The notes under the pieces are model-generated. The model was not told the DNA's origin and did not search any database. It saw only the letters and a list, made by a program, of their open reading frames with translations. Positions 35,745 to 44,623 of a stretch of 59,583 bases of DNA are shown here, piece after piece. The stretch covers positions 1-59,583 of the forward strand of contig CAAELX010000023.1 in the NCBI GenBank assembly GCA_900756925.1, in the 5' to 3' direction. The translations under genes were made by a program, and so were the position numbers. Position 1 is the stretch's first letter. Each line of letters starts with the position of its first letter. This DNA is from an uncultured Roseburia sp. GTDB lineage: Bacteria; Bacillota; Clostridia; Lachnospirales; Lachnospiraceae.

Positions 35745-37376
35745 ATGAAAATAAAAACAGCAAAAAAAGCAGCTTCTGCAGCAGCGATGGCAGGACTGTG
35801 CGTCATACTTTTTGCCGGGACCCTGTATGGGGAAAAAGACAGAAAGACGACGGATGTGGATGGAAAAGAAATCTGGCAGAAATATGCCAAAGAGCCGGTT
35901 ACATTAGACTGGTATGTGAATTATTCCTGGTTTACAACACCGTGGGGGAATAATGTAGTATCAGAGAAAATCACCGAAGAAACGGGGGTGACAGTTCATT
36001 TTATCACTCCGATGGGAAATGAAACAGAGAAGTTAAATGCGCTGATCGCATCAGATTCCCTGCCGGATCTGATCACGATCGGGTATTGGGAACCGCAGGT
36101 GAAGACGATCATTGAAAGTCAGATGGTATATTCTCTGAATGAACTTGCAGAGGATTATGACATTTATTTCTGGAAGGATACCAAAGAAGATGTAGTGAAG
36201 TGGTATACGATGGAGGATGGCAATATTTACGGTTATCCATGTTCAGCAACGACACTGCAGGACTATGAAGAAAAGAAAGAGTCTATGGCATCAAATCAGA
36301 CGTTTGTGGTGAGAAAAGATATTTATGAAGCAATTGGAAGTCCGGATATGTCAACGCAGGAAGGGTTTTTAGAAGCAGTAGAAAAAGCCGTGGAAATGTT
36401 TCCGGAAGTAAATGGGGAGAAGCTGATCCCGGTAGGTGCACATGTATTTGATAATGCGGGAAATCCGTCTTTTGATAAATACCTGATGAATTTTCTGGCT
36501 GTTCCATGGGAGAAGGATGGAAAACTGTATGACAGATATACAGACGAAGAATATTTGTCCTGGCTTAAATTTTTCCGGAAACTGGGGGAAAAGGGATTGC
36601 TTTCCAATGACATTTTTGTCGATACCAGAACGCAGATGGAGGAAAAGCTTGAAAGCGGAAGGTATTTTTGCATGATTTATCAGTGGGCAGATCTGACAGC
36701 GCAGCAGAAGAAGCTGTATGAAAATAATCCGGACAGTATTTATATTGCAGTGGATGGACCGAAAAACAGCAGAGGAGATGATCCGACGCTTCCGGTATCC
36801 AATATCAATGGATGGACGATCACCATGATCTCAAAGAACTGTAAAAACCCGGATCGTGCGCTTGCATTTTTGCAGTATCTGATCAGTGAACAGGGACAGA
36901 AAAGAGTTTACCTGGGCGTAGAGGGAGAGACCTACAGAATGGTAAATGGAAGCCCTGTATGGACCAGGGAAGCTGAGACTCTGTTAGAGACAGACCGGGA
37001 GGCATTTGACTTAAAATATGGTGCGGATGATGCTTATTGGATGCTGCAGGATAACGTGATGCAGTCTAAGTGGAAACAGTCTGAGCCGGATTATATCAGT
37101 CAGATGGGAGACTGGACCAGAAAGTATACAGTCTATAATGGTCAGTATGATGTGGATCTTTTTATAAGCAAAGAGACTGCGGTAATTGATGATGAGTGCG
37201 TCAGACTTTGGAGCAGAACACTTCCAGAATTATTATTAGCAGATTCTGAGGAAGAATTTGATCGTATTTTTGAATCTTTTCTGGAAAAAAGAGAAAGTCT
37301 TGGATATGAAAAAGTCCTGGATGAGAAAACAAAGCTGATGCACGAAGCAAAGAAAAAGTTGGGAATCAGTGAATGA
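35745..37376 (+). CDS. Extracellular binding protein coupled to a sensor kinase
   Basis: A 543-aa family 1 binding protein (DWYVNYSWFTTPWGNNVV near the start). The N-terminal hydrophobic segment (SAAAMAGLCVILFAGTLYG) is signal-like but has no proper lipobox, so the protein is either released or held by an uncleaved anchor, unlike the lipoproteins elsewhere in the window. Its stop overlaps the kinase start as ATGA, and it is separated from the ABC genes by a terminator. This layout points to ligand presentation to the kinase rather than bulk transport, as known for the XylFII-LytS pair of Clostridium beijerinckii; for this protein that role is an inference. Confidence 0.86.
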   Translation: MKIKTAKKAASAAAMAGLCVILFAGTLYGEKDRKTTDVDGKEIWQKYAKEPVTLDWYVNYSWFTTPWGNNVVSEKITEETGVTVHFITPMGNETEKLNALIASDSLPDLITIGYWEPQVKTIIESQMVYSLNELAEDYDIYFWKDTKEDVVKWYTMEDGNIYGYPCSATTLQDYEEKKESMASNQTFVVRKDIYEAIGSPDMSTQEGFLEAVEKAVEMFPEVNGEKLIPVGAHVFDNAGNPSFDKYLMNFLAVPWEKDGKLYDRYTDEEYLSWLKFFRKLGEKGLLSNDIFVDTRTQMEEKLESGRYFCMIYQWADLTAQQKKLYENNPDSIYIAVDGPKNSRGDDPTLPVSNINGWTITMISKNCKNPDRALAFLQYLISEQGQKRVYLGVEGETYRMVNGSPVWTREAETLLETDREAFDLKYGADDAYWMLQDNVMQSKWKQSEPDYISQMGDWTRKYTVYNGQYDVDLFISKETAVIDDECVRLWSRTLPELLLADSEEEFDRIFESFLEKRESLGYEKVLDEKTKLMHEAKKKLGISE

Positions 37377-39166
37377 AAAAAATAACAGAGTATTTTCGAA
37401 GTGCAAAACTGAATATAAAATTTACAATCATTATTGTATTGTTTACCGTAGTTCCGCTTTGTATATCAATTGGAGCTTTGTTTCATATCATGATACAGAA
37501 TGTGATCGATGAGAACATAAGTTACATACAGTATACCATGGAACGAAACAGAGATAATATGGCAACAAGAACTGATTCGCTGAATATGTCTACGCAGTTC
37601 TTTCTCAGTGATGATTCGCTCAAACAGGTGTTAAATGCTTCTGTAAGCGGGGAAGAACTGAGTACGGAGGACTGGCTGAAGTTTAAAAATATGGAAGTTT
37701 CTTCGTTGGAACGTCTCGTTAACAATAATCCGCTGCTCTACAGTGTCCGTGTGTATGCGGTAAACGACCAGGTGCAGGAAATGATGCCGATCTTATACAG
37801 CCGGAAAAGAATGGAAAAACAGTCATGGGCGGAAAAAGAGGATTATACCGGATGGAATTATAATTATACGGATAATATATTTTCCTCTTATACAATGGAC
37901 CAGAACAGGAAAATTATGTCACTGATCACACCGGTGGAAGACCGGAATAATGGTACGATTGGTGTCATAGAAGCTGCCATGACGATGGAAAATATGTTTC
38001 CAAGTCTTTATGAGTCAATTGAGGATGAATGGAGTTGCTTTTATACAGACAGTGGAGAGAAGTACTTTGGTGAAAACAGGAAGCCTGAGTCAGAGAAGCT
38101 GATCGAGGTTATAAAACCGGGGCATCTGGAAGACGGAGAGATTATGACCGGTTATAAAGAGTCCGGAAGAAAAAAGCTCGTGGTATCTGGAATGCATATC
38201 AGGGAAATGTCCGGAACACTGATCTGTGTCAAGGATATTACATCCGATATAAACAGAGTAAGATGGAACCGTCTGTTGTTCATTATCGGAATGGCGGTAC
38301 TGACGATTTTTCTTGCGTTGGTGATTAACCTGATCGTACAGCATTTACTTGGTAAATTTTATGATATTTTAAAATCAATCCGCAATGTCCAGAAGGGGGA
38401 TTTGAGTGTCGTGATCCCGGAGTGTGGAAATGATGAAATGGGAGAGTTAGGAACCCAGATCAATAAGATGTTAGAACGGATCAAGCAGTTGATGAATGAT
38501 AATTTAAACAGAGAGATGCTGGCAAAGAATTCTGAGATCCGTGCATTGCAAAATCAGATCAATGCGCATTTTATCTATAATGTATTAGAATCCATAAAGA
38601 TGATGGCAGAAATTGATGAGGAATACGCGATTTCGGATGCGGTAACATCTCTTGGAAAGCTTCTGCGCTACAGCATGAAGTGGGTATCCGGAAATGTACT
38701 TGTAGAGCAGGAGTTAGAATACATCAAAAATTATATGGCACTGATCAATTTAAGGTTTGACTATGAGATCTATTTGTCCTTAAATATACCGGAGCTGATT
38801 TTAAAACAGGAGATCCCCAAAATGTCCCTGCAGCCAATTGTGGAGAATGCGATCTGCCATGGCATTGAACAGATGGCGGAAGATACCAATATTTACATAA
38901 AGGGGCTGCTAGAAGGGGATGACTGCGTGATCGAGATCACGGATGCCGGAAAGGGAATGACAGAGGACGAGGTGAAGCGTCTCAAACAAAAGATTGCGGG
39001 AGAGATTGATTCAAATGGCGGATCCGGAAACGGAATCGGTCTTAAAAATGTGCAGGACCGTATCCATATAGCATTTGGTGAAAAATATGGAATTGAGATA
39101 GCATCTATGATCGGATGCTACACGAAGATCAGAGTGCGTATTCCGATTACGCACAGAGAAGAGTAA
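37373..39166 (+). CDS. Sensor histidine kinase, YesM-like
   Basis: A 597-aa membrane kinase. A first helix at about residues 15-40 is followed by an extracellular dCache-like region to about 300, a second helix at about 300-325 (FIIGMAVLTIFLALVINLIV), a HAMP domain (ILKSIRNVQKGDLSVVIPE) and a coiled-coil. The phospho-acceptor is His399 in QINAHFIYNVLESI. The N box is PIVENAICHGIEQ and the G boxes are DAGKGMTEDEV and GGSGNGIGLKNVQDR. Overlap with the binding-protein gene and 13-base spacing to the regulator make a three-gene unit. Confidence 0.93.
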   Translation: MKKITEYFRSAKLNIKFTIIIVLFTVVPLCISIGALFHIMIQNVIDENISYIQYTMERNRDNMATRTDSLNMSTQFFLSDDSLKQVLNASVSGEELSTEDWLKFKNMEVSSLERLVNNNPLLYSVRVYAVNDQVQEMMPILYSRKRMEKQSWAEKEDYTGWNYNYTDNIFSSYTMDQNRKIMSLITPVEDRNNGTIGVIEAAMTMENMFPSLYESIEDEWSCFYTDSGEKYFGENRKPESEKLIEVIKPGHLEDGEIMTGYKESGRKKLVVSGMHIREMSGTLICVKDITSDINRVRWNRLLFIIGMAVLTIFLALVINLIVQHLLGKFYDILKSIRNVQKGDLSVVIPECGNDEMGELGTQINKMLERIKQLMNDNLNREMLAKNSEIRALQNQINAHFIYNVLESIKMMAEIDEEYAISDAVTSLGKLLRYSMKWVSGNVLVEQELEYIKNYMALINLRFDYEIYLSLNIPELILKQEIPKMSLQPIVENAICHGIEQMAEDTNIYIKGLLEGDDCVIEITDAGKGMTEDEVKRLKQKIAGEIDSNGGSGNGIGLKNVQDRIHIAFGEKYGIEIASMIGCYTKIRVRIPITHREE

Positions 39167-39179
39167 GTGAGGAAATAAA

Positions 39180-40655
39180 ATGAAAACAGTGTTGATTGTA
39201 GAAGATGAAAAGCTGATCCGACAGGGGTTAAAGACTATGATCATGCGGAGCGGAGTTCCGGTCGAGACGGTCATAGAGTGCAGTAATGGGGAGATGGCAC
39301 TTGAGATATTGCGCGAACAGGAAATAGAAGTGATGTTTACCGATATCCGCATGCCGAAGATGGATGGGATCGAGCTGGTACAGAAAATGCAGTCTTTCGA
39401 GCATGTACCACTCACTGTGGCTGTCAGCGGATATGATGATTTTACTTATGCGGTGGAAATGATGCGCAATGGGGTCAGGGAGTACTTACTCAAACCGATC
39501 GAGATGGACAAAATTAAGGAAATCCTGTTCAAACTGAACGAAGAGATCGAGAACAGGAAAGAAGATGAAATAAATCAGCAGAAAATCGGATATCAGCAGA
39601 TGAAGCATTTTCTGCTCACAGATGATGCATCGCAGGATGAGATAGATGCTTATGAGAAAAACTATGGGCAGCATTTTTATTGTGGAACCTATTATGTCTG
39701 CTGCACGAACCACCGGAAAAGACAGGGAGCAGTCGGGGAAGATGTGATTGTTCTGGAGAATGTGAGGGAAAATGACGTTTATATCGTGCCGGAACAGCAG
39801 TTAGAGACACTGCTGGGGAAGGAGCTGTCCGACAGTTATGCCGGAATCAGCAGTGGACACCAGGGACTCGGAGAGTTAAAGCGTGCTTATGAAGAAGCAG
39901 CCGAGATGCGCCGTATGGCGTTTACCAGGAATCTGGGAGAAGTTCATTTTGACACGTTTTCTGAGAGCATACCGGAAGGGCTGATAGAAGGGGCGGCCAA
40001 GCTCACTGAGAACGCAGCAAAGATACGGAGAGTCCAGCTGATTGGAACAGAACATACAGAAGAGTTAGAGAAGAGCTTTTATCAGTTTTTCTATGAGGTG
40101 AAGCATGGCAGAATTGCGGAGAAGGAATTTGAGGTCTGCATGCAGGAATTCTTAGAAGAGATCGAAAAAATATACCGGAAAGTCATTGAGTCAGAGAGCG
40201 GACTGTTGAATGAGTGCAAAAATATCATGAAAGAAAACTGTATTGATGACTATGAGGAAAAAGTGATGGAGCTTGTTCTAAGCATCCATGAGAAAGTAAA
40301 CCATCAGTTCGATCAGAATAAAAATCAGGCTAAAATGAGACAGGCAGTGGAATATATTAAGGAAAACTATGCAAAAGATTTGAACATGGCCGTCGTATCG
40401 AATGATCTGTCCATGAATTATTCGCTGTTTTCTTATTCTTTCAAAGAGTATACCGGGTGCAATTTTGTAAGCTATCTGAAGGAGATCCGCATGAAGGAGG
40501 CGAAGCGGCTGCTTGCTGATACCGATTTAAAGATTATTGAAATCAGCCAGAAAGTCGGTTATGATAATGAGAAGCACTTTATGAAAATGTTCAAAGCAAC
40601 GTGCGGGGTATCCCCGACGGAGTACCGGAATAATGTCAGATTGTCCGGGAGATAA
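39180..40655 (+). CDS. Response regulator, YesN/AraC type
   Basis: A 491-aa regulator. The receiver has the acidic pair EDE at residues 8-10, phospho-acceptor Asp55 (VMFTDIRMPKMDG) and Lys of EYLLKPIEM. A long middle helical domain spans about 130-380, and the AraC DNA-binding domain is at about 390-491 (MAVVSNDLSMNYSLFSYSF, IIEISQKVGYDNEKHFMKMF). It presumably activates the phosphorylase/ABC operon upstream. GTGAGGAAATAAA is its ribosome binding site. Confidence 0.93.
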   Translation: MKTVLIVEDEKLIRQGLKTMIMRSGVPVETVIECSNGEMALEILREQEIEVMFTDIRMPKMDGIELVQKMQSFEHVPLTVAVSGYDDFTYAVEMMRNGVREYLLKPIEMDKIKEILFKLNEEIENRKEDEINQQKIGYQQMKHFLLTDDASQDEIDAYEKNYGQHFYCGTYYVCCTNHRKRQGAVGEDVIVLENVRENDVYIVPEQQLETLLGKELSDSYAGISSGHQGLGELKRAYEEAAEMRRMAFTRNLGEVHFDTFSESIPEGLIEGAAKLTENAAKIRRVQLIGTEHTEELEKSFYQFFYEVKHGRIAEKEFEVCMQEFLEEIEKIYRKVIESESGLLNECKNIMKENCIDDYEEKVMELVLSIHEKVNHQFDQNKNQAKMRQAVEYIKENYAKDLNMAVVSNDLSMNYSLFSYSFKEYTGCNFVSYLKEIRMKEAKRLLADTDLKIIEISQKVGYDNEKHFMKMFKATCGVSPTEYRNNVRLSGR

Positions 40656-40724
40656 GGATATGAAAAGTGGGAAGAACACAGCTTGTAGAAGGCTGCGATA
40701 AAGCAGGAAGGACAGATACAGCCG

Positions 40725-41582
40725 ATGATACAGGATATTTTACCAAAGCATCTGAAAAACGAATATATACCAAAACAGCCAGCGGCAGACAGCTTTGTAT
40801 TAGGCTTCCGTGACAGAACTGTTTATTTGAAGGAGCAGGACGGGGAGATCACATTTTTAACTTACGGAGAATGGGAGAACTATTGCAGGGAAAAAAAGGG
40901 CGTGGAGGAGCTGTCTTCTGTCTATCTTTTTTCTATAGGTGAAAAGGCTTTTTTCCTGACAGATATCCGGCCGGAGGATGAGAACGCAATGGAAGGCTTC
41001 CGGTTCCACAGGATGTTCGCAACGAGAAGCATGCACCCGAAGGAGAGCATCTTTGCCATTGCAACGGCCTGGCATCTGTTTGTGTGGTACAGGGACAATC
41101 AGTTCTGCGGAAGATGTGCCACAAAGCTTGTGCATAGTGAGAGGCTCCGCATGATGCAGTGTCCGTGTTGTGGCAATCAGGTGTTTCCGAAGATCGCCCC
41201 GGCGGTGATCGTTGGTGTGACAGATGGAGATAAAATCCTGATGACAAAATATGCGGGCAGGGAATACAAAAGATATGCGCTGATCGCAGGGTTCACGGAG
41301 ATCGGGGAGACAGCGGAGGAGACGGTGCAGCGGGAAGTCATGGAGGAAGTCGGACTTCATGTGAAAAATATCCGATATTATAAAAGCCAGCCGTGGGGCT
41401 TTGACAGTAATCTTCTGATGGGTTTTTACTGTGAATTATCGGAGGAAGGCAAGATTACGTTAGACAAGGAAGAACTCTCTACTGCGGAATGGGTCGATTA
41501 CCACGATATACCGGATGATCCGGAAGGCTTAAGTCTTACTCATGAGATGATGCTGCATTTCCGGGACTGTAAGATGAAATAG
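40725..41582 (+). CDS. nudC: NAD(+) diphosphatase (NudC-type Nudix hydrolase)
   Basis: A 285-aa Nudix enzyme that splits NAD(H) into NMN(H) and AMP and, in E. coli, removes NAD caps from RNA. The zinc ribbon is CGRC...CPCC at about residues 128-150. The Nudix box begins GFTEIGETAEETVQREVMEE (about 184) and continues VG, and the NudC-specific SQPWGFDSNLLMGF follows (the SQPWPF equivalent, with Gly for Pro). The N-terminal domain is present. The stop lies one base before a palindromic repeat. Confidence 0.94.
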   Translation: MIQDILPKHLKNEYIPKQPAADSFVLGFRDRTVYLKEQDGEITFLTYGEWENYCREKKGVEELSSVYLFSIGEKAFFLTDIRPEDENAMEGFRFHRMFATRSMHPKESIFAIATAWHLFVWYRDNQFCGRCATKLVHSERLRMMQCPCCGNQVFPKIAPAVIVGVTDGDKILMTKYAGREYKRYALIAGFTEIGETAEETVQREVMEEVGLHVKNIRYYKSQPWGFDSNLLMGFYCELSEEGKITLDKEELSTAEWVDYHDIPDDPEGLSLTHEMMLHFRDCKMK

Positions 41583-41583
41583 G

Positions 41584-41658
41584 CAATTGCAAAACTCAAA
41601 TTTAGGCTGTGAAGATTGTGTACAATCCTCCTCATGTTTTCTGTGAGTTTCGCAATTG
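41584..41658 (+). repeat. Interspersed palindromic repeat, copy C
   Basis: A 75-bp unit. The outer arms are CAATTGC-A-AAACTCA (41584-41598) and TGAGTTT-C-GCAATTG (41644-41658). The core AAACTCAAATTTAGGCTGTG (41592-41611) continues GAAGATTGTG and forms an inner GATTGT/ACAATC hairpin. It starts one base after the nudC stop codon and ends 38 bases before the AraC gene. It belongs to the same family as 6498-6520 (reverse), 11922 and 44298. Confidence 0.88.
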
Positions 41659-41695
41659 TCTATGTAAAGATAGAAGACGGGAAGGAGAACATCAC

Positions 41696-42652
41696 ATGAC
41701 ACAGGAGCTCTTACAGCAGCTTGAAAAAATAACCCCGGAGGAGGAACGCATCTTAGCCGGGGAGAAGACTATCGAAAAAGAGATTTACATGGCAGAGGAT
41801 TCGAATGTCATCGATTCCAGAAAGCTCTTAGAAGCAGGAAAACTGATCCAGGTCCGTACGCATACACGCTTCATCCATTTTCCAAAACACACGCACAACT
41901 ATGTCGAGATGATCTACATGTGCTCCGGCACAACGCACCATATCGTCAACGGCGAAGATGTTTTTTTGCAGAAAGGAGAACTTCTGCTCTTAAACCAGAA
42001 CGCCGAGCAGGAAATATTCCCAGCAGGGAAGGAAGATGTTGCGGTGAATTTTATCATTCTGCCGGAATTCTTTGACTATGGGCTGAAAATGATCGAGGAG
42101 GAGGAGAGTCTGCTGCGCCAGTTTATCATAGACTGCCTGCGCGGGCAGAACGAGAGCTCCGGCTATCTGCATTTTAAAGTGGCAGATGTCCTGCCGGTGC
42201 AGAATCTCTTAGAAAACCTGATCTGGACGATCGTAAACAAAATGCCAAACAAGCGGAGCATCAATCAGGCAACGATGGGTTTATTATTTCTACAGCTGAT
42301 GAACCATATGGACAAAGTCGATACCGACATGGCGAGTGTTCAGCAAAAATTTGTCATCCAGGTATTAAGCTACGTGGAGGAGCACTACAAGAGAGGAGAG
42401 CTGACCGAACTTGCAAACGAGCTTCACTACGACATCTACTGGCTCTCCCGTGAGATCAAACACCGCACCGGAAAAACCTATACCGAGCTCGTCCAGACCA
42501 AGCGTCTCACCCAGGCCGCCTACCTGCTCCGCACCACTGCCATGAACGTCGCCGATATCGCCATGGCAGTCGGCTACGATAACATCAGTTACTTCCATAG
42601 AATTTTTCAGAAGAAGTACGGCATGACACCGAAGAAATATCGGGATATGTAA
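41696..42652 (+). CDS. AraC-family regulator with cupin sensing domain
   Basis: A 319-aa regulator. The N-terminal cupin (about residues 60-140) has HFPKHTHNYVEMIYMCSG, with metal-or-sugar-binding-like His residues. A helical linker is followed by the AraC helix-turn-helix pair (ELTELANELHYDIYWLSREI, VADIAMAVGYDNISYFHRIF) at about 215-319. The ATG at 41696 follows GAAGGAGAAC; the frame upstream runs through the palindromic repeat and was not counted. The target is unknown; the nearest sugar genes are those from 44624 on. Confidence 0.9.
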   Translation: MTQELLQQLEKITPEEERILAGEKTIEKEIYMAEDSNVIDSRKLLEAGKLIQVRTHTRFIHFPKHTHNYVEMIYMCSGTTHHIVNGEDVFLQKGELLLLNQNAEQEIFPAGKEDVAVNFIILPEFFDYGLKMIEEEESLLRQFIIDCLRGQNESSGYLHFKVADVLPVQNLLENLIWTIVNKMPNKRSINQATMGLLFLQLMNHMDKVDTDMASVQQKFVIQVLSYVEEHYKRGELTELANELHYDIYWLSREIKHRTGKTYTELVQTKRLTQAAYLLRTTAMNVADIAMAVGYDNISYFHRIFQKKYGMTPKKYRDM

Positions 42653-42659
42653 TACCAGG

Positions 42660-42845
42660 TTACATCTCCAGCGTATTCTCAAAATATCCCATCATATGGT
42701 TAAAAATACTCTGTATATAAGAGATCTTCGCCCTGTAATAAAACCGCTCCCCCTGTATCGCGCGGCTTCCCTTGTCCCCAGGCAGCTTAAATGCCGCAAA
42801 TTCTTTTTCAAAATCAATCGCTGTATTACAAAAAAGAATAAGCAA
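42660..42845 (-). pseudogene. Possible truncated gene remnant (C-terminal fragment)
   Basis: A 61-codon frame with protein-like composition in its second half (ERFYYRAKISYIQSIFNHMM, then GYFENTLEM). It begins directly beside a strong hairpin, has no ribosome binding site, and would be read immediately after that hairpin, so it looks like the tail of a lost gene. I do not recognise the family. It could also be chance. Confidence 0.3.
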
Positions 42846-42847
42846 AC

Positions 42848-42885
42848 AAAAATGTCGGATTTACGAGAGTAAATCCGGCATTTTT
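42848..42885. terminator. Bidirectional terminator between convergent AraC genes
   Basis: AAAAATGTCGGATTTAC (42848-42864) pairs with GTAAATCCGGCATTTTT (42869-42885) around a GAGA loop, with one G.T-type difference. T-runs are on both strands. It lies between a plus-strand gene ending at 42652 and a minus-strand gene ending at 43037. Confidence 0.9.
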
Positions 42886-43036
42886 AGTATCAGGAGACAG
42901 AAAAATATTTTAGAATAGAATCCAGAAAGAAAGTCCGCAGTCATGTTGCAGAAGAAAAAGGTGGTGAACAGATAGAAATGGAAAAAACCGGGATATCCCC
43001 GGCAGACTGCCGTAGGGCAGGAATGCCGAAGCTCGG

Positions 43037-44251
43037 TTAAAGATTACAGTGCATCTGCCGGTATTTCGACGGAGGCATCCCGGTCTCTTTCTGGAAGCAG
43101 GCGGCAAAGTAACTGCGGCTTCCGAATGAGAGCTCGTCGCTGATCTCCTGCATACCAAGTGTTGTCCCGGAGAGGAGGAGCTTTGCCTCCTCTATTTTCT
43201 TCTGCCGGATATAGGTGTGAATCGTGCATCCCATGATTTCTTTGAATTTCCGGGAAAAATAATATTCCGAATAGCCGAGGCGCAGGGCAAGGTCAGAGAT
43301 GCGGATTGGTTCTCTTACGTGGAGACTGATATAATCACAGACATTCCGGATCTGACGGGAACCTTCGTCAGCCTCTTTTGTTTCACGCACTCTTGTCACG
43401 TAATCATCAAGAAATTCGCGGCTTAAGTTCGAGATATCCGCGTTTGTCCGGCAGCTCTCAATGCGTCCGGCATAATAATCGTTCAGGTTGTAGGCAACGG
43501 ACGGATTCAATCCACCTTCGATGCTGGCACGGCTGCAGAGTGTAAGGAGAACGAGAATATTATTCTTGCCTGCCCGCAGAGGTTCCCCCATATCAGCTTT
43601 CATGCCGGAGCTTAGAGTCATGGATTTCGCAAGCGCCTTGATATAATCCGGGTTTCCCTCTCGGATCATGCCAAGGAAGGACTGCTCCGACATCCAGATG
43701 CCCGGATGGTCGTCTGCAGGGGAAGGAGAGCCATCTTGCGAGAGATCTTTGTTTCCGGTAGAAGAAAAACTGACCTGATCTGCAGAAATGTAAGTCCCGG
43801 TCAGTGTATAGTGAAACATCATAGCGTAGGAAAGCAGCGTGGAGGATGGCACGATCGGCACATACTCTAGCTGTTTCCACACATGCATTTTCAGCTTGAC
43901 AGAGAGCTGGTAGGAATCCAGCTTATTGCGGAGACGCAGATGAGAGTTGCTCCCGGTAAAGACCGGTCCGATCAGATAAATCCGCCGGAGGGAGGTGTCT
44001 GCAAAATCAAAAGCTGCGATCCACGTCAATCCCACTTCTGTATCAAGAATGATCGGATTATGATTTCCACTATGCAAATGGGACTGCATCAGGCAGGAAA
44101 AATCAAGAAGGGTGACAATGTTTGTATGCATCGCATAAGTGGGGGAATCTGTCTCAATCATCTGGAAATTTGGATCATAGGTCCAGAGATTCAACGAGTG
44201 TTCGCAGCGGATCAGTTCCATTAAAAAAGTGATGCGTTCTGTCAGTTCCAT
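43037..44251 (-). CDS. AraC-family regulator (large N-terminal sensing domain)
   Basis: A 404-aa regulator. The first 290 or so residues form a sensing domain without a cupin signature (EHSLNLWTYDPNFQMIETDS, GLTWIAAFDFADTSLRRIYL), of the type seen in clostridial AraC proteins beside glycoside genes. The C-terminal AraC domain (about 300-404: ISDLALRLGYSEYYFSRKF, MQEISDELSFGSRSYFAACF) is complete. It is divergent from the GPH symporter gene, with a palindromic repeat in the shared control region, so it probably controls the symporter and the glycosidase genes after it. Confidence 0.9.
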   Translation of the reverse strand: MELTERITFLMELIRCEHSLNLWTYDPNFQMIETDSPTYAMHTNIVTLLDFSCLMQSHLHSGNHNPIILDTEVGLTWIAAFDFADTSLRRIYLIGPVFTGSNSHLRLRNKLDSYQLSVKLKMHVWKQLEYVPIVPSSTLLSYAMMFHYTLTGTYISADQVSFSSTGNKDLSQDGSPSPADDHPGIWMSEQSFLGMIREGNPDYIKALAKSMTLSSGMKADMGEPLRAGKNNILVLLTLCSRASIEGGLNPSVAYNLNDYYAGRIESCRTNADISNLSREFLDDYVTRVRETKEADEGSRQIRNVCDYISLHVREPIRISDLALRLGYSEYYFSRKFKEIMGCTIHTYIRQKKIEEAKLLLSGTTLGMQEISDELSFGSRSYFAACFQKETGMPPSKYRQMHCNL

Positions 44252-44295
44252 AAGATTTCTCCTCTCAAAGTATCAGGAATCAGTGTGCAGCATTC

Positions 44296-44373
44296 CAAAA
44301 CTCAAATGCAGGCTGTGAAGATTGTGTGCTTCCGGTCGTTACACACAATCTATATGCGTTTTCAGGAGTTTTG
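44296..44373 (+). repeat. Interspersed palindromic repeat, copy D, in a divergent control region
   Basis: Outer arms CAAAACTC (44296-44303) and GAGTTTTG (44366-44373). The core AAACTCAAATGCAGGCTGTG (44298-44317) continues GAAGATTGTG. The inner perfect stem is GATTGTGTG (44320-44328) with CACACAATC (44342-44350). It lies between a divergent AraC gene and the GPH symporter. The rest of 44374-44600 is AT-rich, with several possible -10 boxes but no clear -35. Confidence 0.87.
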
Positions 44374-44623
44374 CAATCTATCGTGTTATCTGTATTATAA
44401 AAAAAAGAACAATAATAGCATGAGAAAAAATTAGTGAAAATGTTTCAAAATTTGATCATATAAAATTATAACATAAAAATTTAACAAAATCACTAAAAAT
44501 TTAAAATGCGAGATGGAAAATACAGTTACAATGACAATATCAACAGGCACAGATCAGAGAATGCCGGGAGACAGACTGCGGAAAGAGCAGCCTGAAAATA
44601 CAGGGAAAGGTATGGGAGTAAAA

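Noticed and set aside
41609..41695. N-terminal extension of the AraC gene
   Set aside because: The extension is encoded by the palindromic repeat and a better ribosome binding site precedes the ATG at 41696.
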